Source of the DNA: Plantago ovata
Lineage: Eukaryota > Streptophyta > Magnoliopsida > Lamiales > Plantaginaceae
Length of the DNA: 64,000 bases
NCBI GenBank assembly: GCA_028274465.1
Contig: CM051457.1
Span: forward strand, 96,719,982 to 96,783,981
Direction: 5' to 3'
Both the position numbers and the translations under genes were made by a program. Positions 1-12,276 of this stretch are shown piece by piece (positions within the stretch are counted from its first letter, which is position 1; each line of letters begins with the position of its first letter). The notes beneath the pieces are model-generated. The model did no database searches and was not told the origin of the DNA. It saw only the letters and a program-made list of their open reading frames with translations.

Positions 1-1330
1 GTCCTGTTAGCTTTTGCAACTCCAAGTTGGCAATGAGCTCGGAGGACGGTATAGCCATTTCTGTTTTCCCAAGGAGAAATAATATAGAACGGAAATAATA
101 AATCAACTATTGAAATACTATTTCTAAATACACAGTCAACATAACTAACAACAAGGTCCTTTAGCTGTTTGGCTCCCACTATTTTCACATATGATTGCCC
201 CCAAAACAAACATACGGGTAATGTCCAACAAGTTACCGCAGTGGCCAAGACCCAAATCCATACTATGCTATACTCTAACGGGGGCTGGTCGCATAACATA
301 ATATGACCGGTAGGACTATCCAATTGCGTCACACAACTCTTGGGTGTTAAATCTAATTTAACCAGACGCTCTACATATTGTACCTATCGAGGTCTCTAGA
401 TACAATATGCAGTAAATTATAACCATAGGCTTACTCTAATCTGACGATCACTGCGAGTCTGCAAGATGAGGTCGCCAATACAGGGAAACGCAATGAAAGT
501 TCAGAATTAAAGTACCCCATGGAAAGCATCTCAGAAACACATACGTATACATATTTCTGCACTTATATTGGTTGGGGCTTATAGCTTGAGGGTTGTTATC
601 AGTCATCTACAAACAAATAAGGGCGCCGCCTACCCATCATGCATGAGCGGTCTACACGTAATGGATGCCGCCTTTCCATTCTAGTTCTAAACGCGGTCAA
701 GCACATAATGGGCGCCGCCTACACATATATAAAAATATGCGGTCCGACAAATAAGAGGGCGCCGCCTACCCTCGCATGCATAGCGGTCGACGGAAAGTAA
801 AATACGTGGTATTTAAACATGCATTGTCAAACAATAGCATATCGAGCAAACAAACAAGTAGTAGCCTATGTGGATGCCAAATGACTTCATAATTTCATTA
901 TGAAAATTATAATCCCATACTTATAATCTCTATGAAAAATTGAAAATTTGGACTAGATTGAAAAATCGAAAATTCTATTGACCAGGTAGCAATTTTTGAA
1001 AACCCGAAGGACTCAATTGTAATTTTCCAAACCTTGGACGTGTTAAATTCAAAATTAAAAAGTAGAAAGACTTATTTGTAATAAACAATAAATTGATAAA
1101 TCACAAATAAGTCCCTCAACTTAATACTAATTAAATTTAACCCCTCTAGTTAATAATAATTACAATTAAATCATATTTATATTTCAAATATAAAATTCAA
1201 TCCTCAAAATTTCCAAAAATTCGATTTTGGATCCAACCCGGAAAAATTAAATAAATATATATAATAATATACGGGGACGGGATCGAATCCCGTCCCCTAG
1301 GGCGCCTGCGGCACGAAGGCGCCTGCCTGC
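1..1330. repeat. Non-coding repeat-like DNA, no gene seen
   Basis: No coding region is visible. Between about 620 and 790 the motif GGGCGCCGCCTACC and close variants recur three to four times, each followed by a short spacer ending near GCGGTC, as in decayed LTR-internal arrays. From about 900 to 1250 the sequence is AT-rich with phrases typical of gypsy LTR or leader DNA. I looked here for the missing RING exon of the E3 ligase and did not find it. Confidence 0.4.
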
Positions 1331-1456
1331 GTCACGCATATATATAGATATATAGATATACATAGATATAATATATATTATAGACTTATCTATACATATA
1401 CATATATGTATGTATAATATATACATATATATATATGTATATATAGATATATATAG

Positions 1457-1487
<31 letters not shown>

Positions 1488-1616
1488 ATATATGTTTACA
1501 TATATAAATTATGTCTATAAACTACATATATGTTTATATGTCAATAGTATTGTATATCTATTGTATATATATATAGAGATATCTATATATATACCTCTAT
1601 ATATATGTATGAAATA
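1331..1616. repeat. AT-rich microsatellite
   Basis: Imperfect TA/TATG/TAGA dinucleotide and tetranucleotide repeats fill this stretch up to the first base of the Sirevirus LTR. It resembles the purer (TA)n tract at 20436-20580 that borders the other LTR of what I infer to be the same element. Confidence 0.8.
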
Positions 1617-3293
1617 TGTTAGGAAACTTGTAATTTTGATGAGCAATTAACCATGCTAAATTAAGAACAGTCCAGTAACTAGTACTCTTAAGGTCCATAG
1701 GAATTTAGAATTTTAAGGACATTGTAAAAGAGAACGTTTGCTGATGACTTAGATAGGTGTTAGATAAGTTATTTCTTAGTGGATGACGTACTTTAATTTC
1801 TGTGAAGAAATTAATTTATTGACACATTTGCGTATGATGTATTTTATTTCTGAAAAGAAAATATCTTATTGATGCTTAGCTTTGATGTATCTTATTTTCT
1901 GAAAAGAAATGACCTATTGAAGCATTTGCTGAAGATGTATTTTGTTTATTACAAACAAATTATTGAAGCAAATAAGAAACCGGTCAGAATCTTGAAGACT
2001 TTTGAAGATCTTGAAGACTTGAAGACTTGAAGACTTGAAGATTGCTGAAGACTGGTAAGGCACGTGTTGCTCAGAAAGTGAAATTTTCAGCAACAGCATT
2101 GCATAAGTGAAATCTGATAGACAGAGTAGGTTGTGCTTGCTGAAACTGAGAATGAACACTTGCTGATGAACATATGTGACCTCTTGCTGAATGTACGAGA
2201 TTTTGCGCTCCAATGTTACTGTTTGAATTCTATTCAAATGTGCATTTAATGCAAAGCTTACACGCGAAGGACACGAAGACTAGAAGACAAACAAAGGTTG
2301 CTGCTGAAAGTACAAAAGCAAGATAGTGACATGTTAAGGAACAAAAGCCTTAGGATTTGAAATTCAAACGGCTCCTTACTTGCACTATAAATAGAGGTCA
2401 TCCGGCAAAGAGTTGAAGTGTGTCAACAACGTGATCAAACTCTCACTTGTGCTTAAAATTCACAAACCTTCAAACACTCTTACTGCCATTGATCCGTTCC
2501 AAGACTTAAAGCTTGAAAAAGCTACTTGTGAAGAAGTAGAACAAACTCGGCTAAGAAATTAGTTAAGTGTTCTTTCTTTCGAACAAGAACAAGTCTTGAC
2601 ACCAGAAACAATCAAACTTGTTTACTGCAAAGTATTCCAAGTTGTGTTTCTTAGATTACTTGTTGTAACTGAATAAGTTATAATTAAGTTATCTCACCCC
2701 AAAACTCTCTAACTAAAAATACACCCTTTCAGGCGTGATATTCAGGGGGAACTTAATCGAGCAAGCTTTGCTGATTAAAAGTACCAAGTTTGGTGGAGAA
2801 CAAGGTTGAGTTCTCTAGTTTAGGTTGGAGACAAAGCAAGTGTGCTTTGGTTTCTGTTGAATCGCTTTAGATAGGAGATTGCAAGGAACCTCAATCATAT
2901 CTTAGTGGATTCAGTCCTAGAAAGGACAAAGTGGATTAGTTGGGAGATTACGCCACTCTCAGATACCACTCTAAAAGTGTTTGTGTGATTTACTTACTGC
3001 ATTTAGCTTTTAGCAAATTATATCTGTTTGTACACAGTCACTCACATCACTTGCTGAAACTCTTTACTTGCTGAAAAAGCACTTATCGTTTCAAAGACTT
3101 CCGCTCTCTGATTTTAAGTATCAGCAAACCAAACTACTGTAAAGTAACTTACGCTTGCTGAGAAAGTTAAGTATCAGCAACCTCATTACTGTAAAGTAAT
3201 AAGTACCTGCTGAGAAAGTTTTAAACGACAAAAGTTTGAAAAGACTATTCACCCCCCCCTCTAGTCTTTTCTTGTTGTTTAAAGGGACCAACA
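1617..3293 (+). mobile_element. Sirevirus (Ty1/copia) 5' LTR
   Basis: This 1677-bp repeat begins TGTTAGGAAACTTG and ends GGGACCAACA (TG...CA), followed two bases later by a tRNA-Met primer-binding site. It matches, with few differences, the reverse complement of 20581-22201 and, more distantly, a solo LTR at 36528-37992 and a fragment at 14117-14278. Promoter context is suggested by CACTATAAATAG near 2385. The heptamer TTGCTGA recurs throughout. The Sirevirus assignment rests on the polypurine tract and env-like region of the partner half. Confidence 0.9.
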
Positions 3294-3295
3294 AG

Positions 3296-3307
3296 TGGTA
3301 TCAGAGC
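3296..3307 (+). other. Primer-binding site, tRNA-Met type
   Basis: TGGTATCAGAGC, two bases after the LTR end, is the usual initiator-tRNA-Met complement used for minus-strand priming by plant copia elements. It fixes the LTR boundary and the plus orientation of this half element. Confidence 0.9.
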
Positions 3308-3405
3308 AGGAGGTTCTTTAGCCTTCTGCACTGAACCTAGATCCCCTTAAGTGCTTTCCGTAAATCTCTTTCACTTGATCAGTTTGGTAGTGCTTTGCTG
3401 ACAGG

Positions 3406-4373
3406 ATGTCTTTAGGAGATGCTCCCTTGCTGAAGCTGGAAAATTACGAGAAATGGCGAAACAACATGATGTTACATCTTGAGGCCATTAGTGATGAGAT
3501 GGTCACCGTCATTAATGATGGACCTATCAAGATCACCAAGGTTGAAAGGAGTTTCCCTCATAGAACCACTGAAGCTGGAAAGGAAACCATCCAAGGCGAA
3601 CCATCAGATACGGTTGTGCCAAAACCAAGAGAGGAATGGACTTCTGACGAAGCTAAGAGATTCCGTCTTGATGGCCAGGCAAGAAATATCATCATCAGAT
3701 CAACTCCGGATACCATACAGTGCAAACTGTGGGGTGCTAAGACTGCTAAGGAGGCTTGGAAAATGGTTCAAGATCTTTGTGCTGGATCTGACAAGACCAA
3801 GGAAAACAACTTGAAGTACTTAAGCTGAAGTTTCAAAACTTTAAGCAAGGTGCTAACGAGTCACTGGAAGACTTGGACTTCAGATTCACAACTCTTGTTA
3901 GTGAAATGGCAGCGCTGGGGTGGAAATCTTTATTCAGATTCTGAGAAAGTGAAAACTATCATCAGAGTTTGAATCAAGAATGGATCCATACTCAGAATTT
4001 CTATTATAATCAAGGAATGCCTGACATTACACCAAGAGTTGTTCTCTCATCTTGCTACTGTCAATTATGAGACAAAGCAAAGAGAAAATGTGTTTGCTGA
4101 AAAATCGCAAAACATTGCTCTTGCTGCAAAGCGTCATCTTCTGAAAAGAAGAATGATAAAGAGCCTGCTGATGAAAGCTTTAGTTGTTAAAAACATGAAG
4201 AAATTCATCAGTAAGGAACTTGAAAGGCGAAAAGCAAAAGAGAAGCTGATGAACAAGCATCTTGGTAATAACTACCATAAGTACAAGAATGCTACTCGCT
4301 CGCTGAACAAGCAAGCTCAGCAAGCTACACTCATCAGAAGGAACCAGCAGTTGGAAAGATCATGTTTTTACTG
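3406..4373 (+). pseudogene. Sirevirus gag, broken, runs into gap
   Basis: The first 140 codons (3406-3828) encode a copia capsid protein: the opening LKLENYEKW, the segment DEAKRFRLDGQARNIIIRS and the AKEAWKMVQDLC helix are typical of the plant gag family (UBN2/DUF4219 type). A one-base frameshift near 3820 and further stops follow; gag-like sequence continues in other frames (NFKQGANESLEDLDFRF near 3840) and then a basic, lysine-rich stretch from 4039. The sequence is cut by the N gap at 4374, so the zinc knuckle, protease and integrase are not visible. I infer that its continuation is pol at 30188-28656 on the other strand. The frameshifts make it non-functional as written. Confidence 0.85.
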
Positions 4374-4473
4374 NNNNNNNNNNNNNNNNNNNNNNNNNNN
4401 NNNNNNNNNNNNNNNNNNNNNNNNNNNNNNNNNNNNNNNNNNNNNNNNNNNNNNNNNNNNNNNNNNNNNNNNN
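4374..4473. other. Scaffold gap (100 N)
   Basis: Exactly 100 N, a placeholder of unknown true size. Sirevirus gag lies to the left; on the right is the end of a different LTR element inside a gypsy LTR. The two sides do not belong to one element in this orientation. Confidence 0.98.
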
Positions 4474-4495
4474 TGGACATATTTCAACACTAACA
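4474..4495. mobile_element. Terminal end of an LTR element nested in the gypsy LTR
   Basis: The 22 bases end CACTAACA and are absent from the intact LTR copy at 11001-12276. They are followed by TAGGG, which is also found (as CCCTA) beside the foreign TTCAACA end at 30304. In reverse complement the sequence opens TGTTAGTGTTGAAA, a typical copia LTR start. Only this end and 30289-30304 are visible; the body is lost in the gaps. Confidence 0.65.
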
Positions 4496-5248
4496 TAGGG
4501 GATACTTTTTCATAGCAGTTTGGAGCTCGTAGGACCGCAATCATCCGGAGACTGACAACCTTCGGTAACTTTGTATCTTACAGTTTTATTCTACTTATTT
4601 TATTATATTCTTTCAACATGTTTTCTTCTATGATTTCTGTTGATTGCATGCCTATTATGAGTAGCTAAGCTTATCATTGGTGGTAGTATGTGAATTCTTA
4701 GCGAAGGGAAGATAATCATGCTAATGGCTATATCGCGCATTATACTCCGTGTCATTGCTTTATTTCGTTGATCAGTTGCAACCAAAATTCTCGTATGTTG
4801 TATTAATTATTATGCACAATTGGACACTTGTCGACCATCAGACCAATTATCTTCGTAGTATTGAATAATTACGGAACACATTAGGACAATCGTGATTGAC
4901 TTGTCAGACCAATTATCTTCGTAGTGCTTAATATTTGCAACAGGACACTAGATTGATTCAAAGATCTCTATGCAAGACCGAGGAATTTATGCATGATTAT
5001 CGACTCGTTATGTTAAGAAGGACCATACTATCACCAATCTCCATTATCTGCTAGAAACCCCTCTGCTATCTGTTTGCTGTTTTTTATATTCTAAATTAGA
5101 TTTGATAAAGCTTGTTATAGTCCTCAGAGAGCGACACTCGAGTCATTCTACTGCTACACTACGGTTTTCATTGTAGTTGTGGATTGCCTTTGGCTAAAAA
5201 ACAAATATTATTTGCGTGAACTCGGAGCACGACATCCGCGGTTCATCA
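4496..5248 (+). mobile_element. Gypsy (Tat/Athila-like) 5' LTR, downstream 753 bp
   Basis: This matches 11524-12276 base for base except for scattered substitutions and has the same length. It ends GGTTCATCA and is followed by the primer-binding site. The first 523-528 bp of this LTR are at 30305-30832 on the opposite strand, which is one of the main arguments for a mis-oriented block. Confidence 0.93.
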
Positions 5249-5251
5249 AAT

Positions 5252-5269
5252 TGGCGCCGTTGCCGGGGA
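5252..5269 (+). other. Primer-binding site, tRNA-Asp type
   Basis: TGGCGCCGTTGCCGGGGA, three bases after the LTR, is the primer-binding site commonly seen in Athila/Tat-group gypsy elements. It sets the plus orientation of this element within the window. Confidence 0.9.
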
Positions 5270-5417
5270 CTATACTCCTTTTTTCTGTTTAATTTGTTTA
5301 TATTTACAGCTTTAGATTCCTAATTCTATTAGTTTTAGTTTTTCTTTTTAATCTCTCTCTGATACTGCTTTCCTAGTCTGTTTCTAATCACCTTTCCTAG
5401 TCTGTTATAGATAGTGT

Positions 5418-7571
5418 ATGCCGCATACACGTTCTGCAGGAACACCGCTTGCTGATTCAATTGCTGAGATCGACAGAGTCTACCACCAAAGAAGGCGACT
5501 ACTTGAAAGGCGCGCACTAGAGGAAATAGAGGAAACCGATTTCTCTGAATCTCTACTTAGTCTTTTCAAGGAAATCGACGGAATGGCAGAAGCTAGACCA
5601 CTGAAGGCATGGGTACAACCCACCAAGGATCGTATGAGGGGACCGGCGATTGTTCTTTCGTCTACAACCCGAGATCTGGAGATCAAGAACCACACATTCC
5701 AACAACTTCCGAGGTTCTATGGCTTATCAAGGGAAGATGTGATGGGGTACTTGCACGATATCGATGATTTCGTCAACCAACTCCCACGACCCGGAACTGA
5801 CATAACAACGGATGAGTTAAGGATGAAGGTTTTTGCTATGGGACTTGGCGACAGAGCCAAGTCATGGCTGAGTTTTCTTCCAGCAGGCTCGCTGGACACT
5901 TCGGAAAAGGTTTTTTCAGCTTTCATGGAGAAATACTTCTCTCACACCTTGACTACCGCGCTTAAGGCGCAGATCACTGGATTCAAGCAGGACTATGATG
6001 AGACCATCTACACCGCGTTCGAGAGGTTCCAAGATCTCACGAACAAGTGCCCTCACCATGGTTTTGAACTTTCCGACCTAGTCCAACACTTCTACAATGG
6101 ACTAACCTTCGAGAACCAACAAGTGGTGGATTTCCAATGCCGAGGCAATATTTGAGAGGAAACCGCAGAAGCCGTCTGGGCAGTTTTCGAAAGGCTTGCT
6201 AAGGGTTCGCAGTTCAAGGACCCAAGAGCAATGGTTAGGAGACGTGGACCTGAAGCTCCACCGACTCAAGAAGCCCCTATGTATGGGGGGAATGGGGATC
6301 AATTCGAGTGCTTTACCAACGAATTGAAGCAAGTCCTCAAGAGCGCCACCGGAACAACTGTTTCGAACGAAGTATGCCGAATATGCAAGAACTATGGGCA
6401 TGGGGCTCATATGTGTAGATCGGAGCTGGCATACGATGATGGCAACTGGGCTCGAGGAAGCGAAGAAGAAGCCTTTGCTACGGAGTTTGGTACTCAAGAA
6501 GTTAGCTACGAACAAGACGGTAGGAATCCTCGAGGTGGATTTTGGAGAAGAGGATACCGTAACAATCAAGGATATGCACCGGCTAACCAAACTTATGGAC
6601 CTAACCAAGACTGTAGTAGGCTGAACTATGGTAATGATCACTGCGAAAACCCCGCTCCGAAAGAGCCACCGAAGTCGAAGTCGGCTCAACTGATGGAGAA
6701 CTTGCAGAAGATGGTTGATCACACACAGAGTTTTCTCAAACGTTATGAAGAAGATTCCGAGAAAATTAGGGCAAGGCTTGATAAGTTGGAAGAGAGCACT
6801 AGGCTTGCCCATCAAAAGATGCAAGAGTTGATCGACCGAGGAGCAAGTAGGGAACAAGGCAAATTGCCTAGCAGCACTGTGAAGTCGAATGCCATTACAT
6901 TAGCTGGTGATGTACCTGACGAAATCACCATCAGGAAGGTTGTTAGGTGCGAGTGTTGCATGAAGGAAGAACTTCTACAAGCTGAGGAAGAAGAGAAGGG
7001 CCTTGGTTCTGACACAAGTGATGAGGAACAAGAGGATCCCGAACCACTACCTAAAAGTTTCGATGTAAAGATAGGGATTGGTGAGCTTGAAGATGTCCGT
7101 GCCACACTAGATACGGGATCCTACTCAAACATAATTCCTTTGAATGTGTTTGAAAAGAGCAACATTGGAAAACTATCTGAGCAAAGGGCTATTGTGCAAC
7201 TGGCGGATGGATCCTTTACGAGACCTGAGAGTGTTGTGAAAAATGTTTTGGTCAAGATTGGTGAAGCATCTATATACACCAATTTTGTAGTTATGCCGGC
7301 ATCTGCACCTGGAACGGGGGATGTCATACTCTTAGGGCAAACGTTCTTGACTAAACTACGCTCCGTGATGGACATCTATCAAAGAACCTACACTATCGAA
7401 GTGGATGGCAAGCAACACGTGTTGCAAGCCATACCTGATCCACCTGAACCGCCTGATATTACTACTCACTACTGTGGTCTTGCAGCCTATATTCTTTCTT
7501 ATTCACAGGTTCGTGGCATGGAAAGGAGATCAATGAGGGGGAAGCCTAGTACCCGCAAAAAGAAGAGATAG
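5418..7571 (+). pseudogene. Gypsy gag-protease, one internal stop
   Basis: One reading frame encodes a capsid domain (about residues 90-230; the segment FQQLPRFYGLSREDVMGYL is the Athila/Tat gag core), a zinc knuckle CRICKNYGHGAHMC of the CX2CX4HX4C type, a glutamate-rich coiled coil, and an aspartic protease with the active-site triad in LDTGSYSNIIP and the flap/second motif ILLGQTFL. A TGA at 6153-6155 is the only stop; the frame stays open on both sides (5418-6152 and 6156-7571). No reverse transcriptase, RNase H or integrase follows, so the element depends on a partner for mobility. The stop could be recent decay, a sequencing error, or a read-through site; I cannot tell which. Confidence 0.85.
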
Positions 7572-10500
7572 GCGCAGACAAGAGTCGAGTCAAAGACTTT
7601 AAACAATGACGCTATCCGGGAGGCAACCCGGAATTTTTTTTATAGCTTTCTTTACTGCTTTTCTGCATGCATTTCATTCTTCAACTATTTGCTTCTCGTA
7701 TGCAAATTTGTTCATGTCTGTGTCGTATATGCTTATGTTTGAGTGAGATTTTTCGAGTGATTTTTTTTTTTTGAAAAAATTGGTTTCGGGGATTAAAACC
7801 GCATTTTTTGACGACGGGAACCGTCTCCCCGCATTGGGGAGCACGGGGCGAACCGCCCCACGGCCCCAGAACTTCAAAAACGCGGATTTCTTCCCCAAAA
7901 CCTCATTTTCTTCATTCTTCTTCATTCATCATCCCAAAAAACCCGAGAAACGCGAGTTTACATTTAAATCTTCATAACTTCTTCATTTCTTGACCAAATT
8001 GAGTGTTCTTTAGCTTAATTCAAAGCCTATTACATGATCTATCATCCTATCCGATCAGATTTCATCCTTATGCGTTAGATTTTCAGATCTGAGGTATCAT
8101 CCTTAGAACCCTAATTTTCGAATTTGGGGGCTTTCTAATTTGAGCTTCAATTATGCTTATTTGATGCATGGGTATGTTGTTTGTATGATTAGACATGTTA
8201 TTTACTATCAATTGCATGCTCAATTTTGCTTGGATTGTTGATTTGGGTATTTTGTTGCTAGATGATATATCTTGTTCTGCAATATGTCTTTATCTTTGAT
8301 TTCTTGCATATGATTGTGTTTATTGACGTAATGTTGGTAGATTTGACGATATGCTTAATTGTTGAGTATGAGGATTTATGATGATTAGATTTTTCGCTGC
8401 TATGGTATGAATTGAGCTTTGTTATCAAGGATATTGGTTATCTAGTAAGAGCATGATGTGATGTATTGCATGTAGTAGTTACATTGGTATGTTGCATGAT
8501 GAAGAAGCTAGGCTAGACATTGCGGTTTGGGGAGTTCGATTGTTGATTTTATCACTTGTGTGTTTCGTTTTTACTCTAGTATGTATTTGAGTCAGTTTTG
8601 TGTCATACGAGGTCCTAACAGCTGTTTGTAGGTACCATACCAAGGGAAAGGAGCATTCCCGTATGATTGATGTGAAGAACCATGTCAAGGAAGGTGACCT
8701 CGCTAGATGTGCGCTCAAGCCAAGGGGTTTTGCAACAACGACGTGGATTATCCAAGAGGAGGAGCTAGAGTACACCTGGAGTAAGGAATCCTATGCCTAT
8801 TCATGCACCACCGAAGGGACAGAAACCATTATTACGTCATCACTCCATCACGAGGACTGCAGAGTTCGAGTGAACAGGAAGGCACCGGGACATTCTGGCC
8901 GCGGCGGATTCAATCTTGAGTTCGCAGTTGCTAGAAGGTTCCAAAGCGCTAGCTTGGTTCCAAAACATAACGACATGGGTACCCAGTCCCTCGTTGGGGC
9001 GCCCCTTGCTTGCCTCTAAAACGAGCATCATATTGACATTGGGAGCATCAACTGTAGAGAATGTAGCCGACATTGGAAAACATGGAAGACAACCTCCGAA
9101 TAACCGAGCAGCTTGTTGTAACCTCCTTGGGGTGTAGAACGCTGGAGGGGGAGGGTCTGATACCACTTGCCTTTCCCCTTCAACAGTTCACAACCTGTTG
9201 GAGAGATACCGGGTGGAAGATTCCATAACAGAGGAGGCCAATCTTGAAAATTCCCTTCGACACTGCAACTCTACTGGTGACAATGGTGATGACAGTAGTG
9301 ACAATGAAGGCCATACGGGCAATGATGACTCCAATGGAGGAGTTGATCCTGACCGGCCTAAAAAATGGAACTACCGCCACTACCAAAAGTCTCGATGATC
9401 ATATATGAGGCTCCCAGAGCAGGCCCAATTATAACTCAAGAGCAGCATACTCAGCCGACCGAGGCCAAACCATGTGGTAACATCTAGTATCACATCTTAT
9501 TTCCTCATTTTCTTACTGCTAGGGACTAGCGTTAATTTCATGAGGGGGGATGGGATTTAAGTGATCTAGTATTGCTAGTTTGGAGCTTGACATTGGTAGG
9601 ATGAGTATAGTACCTCGCATGCTTTATCCGTCTGCATTTGCATTTGCACGTTTACTGCTTTCTTAGATTTTTTAGGTTGCATTCACTACATTCATCCTAG
9701 GATAGTTTTGCATGTTTTATATGGAGTTTATTGCCGAATTTTTTTGAACTTTTTTTATTGGGTAGATCATCTAGTTGTGCAATTAATCGTATGCTTCATC
9801 TTTATGAATTTGTTTGAGGTTTTTCTCGCTTGACTTGTCACATTTATGTATTGCACTTAGTTGAGCTTGGTAGTCTCGACATCACTTAGTGGTGTTTTCT
9901 CTACTGCGGTTCACGAAGGCCTTTATAATAGGATGATGCATGTTAGGGTCTTATGGTTGTTTTCCCGAGTAATTATGTACCTAAGAGGCAACAAGTCTTC
10001 ACCATGATTTGAGATTGCTAAATGCCTAGGAAGGAGGTAGTGTGAGGTTGTGTGATTCTTTGTTTATAACCTATTCTTCCGAATAGGTTTGAGGAGGGGG
10101 TTACACCATCATAGACTTGTTTCTGTTTTTCATTTTCGTATCATGAGTTTATTTTTCCTTCTCCGTGAATTTTTGTACTCCAACCTATTCTTTCGAATAG
10201 GTTTGGGGAAGTCGTGTGAGTCATTTTGTTTCTCTTTTTGTTATGCTACTGCTGGCTAGAAAAAATCGAATAAAAAGAGAAAGAAAAATTTCCAGAAAAA
10301 AATAAAAAGAAAAAGAAAAAAAGAATTTGGAAAGAAAAAAAGAAAAAAAAAGAAAAGACCCCAAAAAAAGCAAAGAAGGGTCCAAAAAACAAAGCCAAAT
10401 AGCAGTTTAGCAAAGTGTTGAGTCTTTTCCATTTTTGTAATGTTCGTAATCGTGTTTTCTATTCTTTATCTTTTTTGTCTTGAGTGTCATCTGTTCTAGA

Positions 10501-10986
10501 CCACCCTCGTCCTGCCATTCAGGAAGTGGTGAATAGCTTAAGACTTTACTTGAGAGATGGGTAGAATAGGGGAGTGTTATCTTTTATAGGGAACCCTCCT
10601 TCGTTTGATGAGAGCCAGTACTGGTTCGACCTCTTTTGAGGAAAAGTCTTAACATGGTGGAACAGCAGTAAGTCTTCAGTTTCATAGGCACGGGGCAACC
10701 ATTCGTATCTTAGCATGCTTCATTACGACGTCACTGACTAGGTCCAGGTAGAGAATGTTACGAGAGACTATCTTGTCTTGACATAAGTGCTTATGTGGAT
10801 GTGTATAAGTCAATCGAGGTATTCTTCAACCTATATTCATGCTTTGATTTATATGGTTTTTGTTCATATGTTATTTGATAGATTCAGTAGATTAGTTCAT
10901 TTTTATTTGGCATGAAACTCCATTTTGTGTCTTGCATGTTTTTTGTATTAGAGTCTAGCTTAGTTGCTTGAGGACAAGCAAAGGTT
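7572..10986 (+). mobile_element. Gypsy internal region without pol
   Basis: This 3.4-kb stretch replaces pol. It holds a GC-rich patch near 7800-7870 with GGGGCGAACCGCCCC, a motif also in the LTR (11356-11395). An open frame at 8600-9019 (139 codons) and a D/N-rich one at 9198-9398 have no recognisable domain. Two near-identical hairpins, AACCTATTC-N4-GAATAGGTT, lie near 10070 and 10183. A-rich purine runs fill 10258-10390. I see no reverse transcriptase or integrase motif in any frame. Confidence 0.7.
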
Positions 10987-11000
10987 CGGTTTGGGGAGTT
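10987..11000 (+). other. Polypurine tract of the gypsy element
   Basis: The phrase GAGGACAAGCAAAGGTTCGG followed by TTTGGGGAGTT directly precedes the 3' LTR. This wording is characteristic of the 3' end of Tat-type plant gypsy elements and primes plus-strand synthesis. Confidence 0.8.
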
Positions 11001-12276
11001 TGATGAATGTGTATTTTACACTTCCATTCGAGTCTTTTTCACCTATTTTAGCTATCCTCTATGTTAATTTAGCTATATTTTAGTACATTTTATTAGAATA
11101 GTGTCACGTTTCCCTTTAGATTTTATTTTACAGGTTTTGGTTGAAATTCGAGGATTTCCGGGCAATTATATTGGAGTTGATAAGGAATTGGTGTTCCAGA
11201 AGCCTATTTGGAGTATCTGAAGGTTTCCGGATAGGATTTGAAGTCTAGGGGCCGAATCTGGAGGTTAGAAGGCTACTAGAAGTCAGAAACCGAGTCCGAA
11301 AAGGGGAAGAAATCCAAAAACGCGTCGAAAACGCGGAATTCCGCGAGAAAAAGTTTGGGGCGAACCGCTGCACCCTGGGGCGAACCGCCCCGTAGTTTTT
11401 CGGGGCCTATATATAGTGCTTAGTTTTTCTCCGAAAATCATATCTTTCCAGACCTACTTTCTCACCTCTCTCTATAGTTTTATGTAGGAACTTCCCGGGG
11501 CCTGTCCTGGGAGTTCTGTAGCTTAGGGGATACTTTTTCATAGCAGTTTGGAGCTCATAGGAACGCAATCATCCGGAGACTGACAACCTTCGATAACTTT
11601 GTATCTTACAGTTTTATTCTACTTATTTTATTATATTCTTTCAACATGTTTTCTTCTATGATTTCTGTTGATTGCATGCCAATTATGAGTAACTAAACTT
11701 ATCGTTGGTGGTAGTATGTGAATTCTTAGCGAAGGGAAGATAATCATGCTAATGGCTATATCGCGCATTATACTCCGTGTCATTGCTTTATTTCGTTGAT
11801 CAGTTGCAACCAAAATTCTCGTATGTTGTATTAATTATTATGCACAATTGGACACTTGTCGACCATCAGACCAATTATCTTCGTAGTGTTGAATAATTAC
11901 GGAACACATTAGGACAATCGTGATTGACTTGTTAGACCAATTATCTTCGTAGTGCTTAATATTTGCAACAAGACACTAGATTGATTCAAAGATCTCTATG
12001 CAAGACCGAGGAATTTATGCATGATTATCGACCCGTTATGTTAAGAAGGACCATACTATAACCAATCTCCATTATCTGCTAGAAACCCCTCTGCTATCTG
12101 TTTGCTGTTTTTTATATTCTAAATTAGATTTGATAAAGCTAGTTATAGTCCTGAGAGAACGACACTCGAGTCATTCTACTGCTACACTACGGTTTTCGTT
12201 GTAGTTGTGGATTGCCTTTGGCTAAAAAACAAATATTATTTGCGTGAACTCGGAGCACGACATCCGCGGTTCATCA
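11001..12276 (+). mobile_element. Gypsy (Tat/Athila-like) 3' LTR, intact 1276 bp
   Basis: It begins TGATGAATGTG and ends GGTTCATCA. CCTATATATAG near 11406 is a plausible TATA box. The repeat equals 30832-30305 (first 528 bp, reverse strand) plus 4496-5248 (last 753 bp) minus the duplicated TAGGG. It is followed by AGCCC, which also flanks the 5' LTR at 30833-30837 (as GGGCT), a perfect 5-bp target-site duplication. Confidence 0.95.

Noticed and set aside
4603-11813. Nearly identical 60-codon minus-strand frames at 4603-4785 and 11631-11813
   Set aside because: Both lie at the same place in the two LTR copies and have no domain; LTR sequence explains them.
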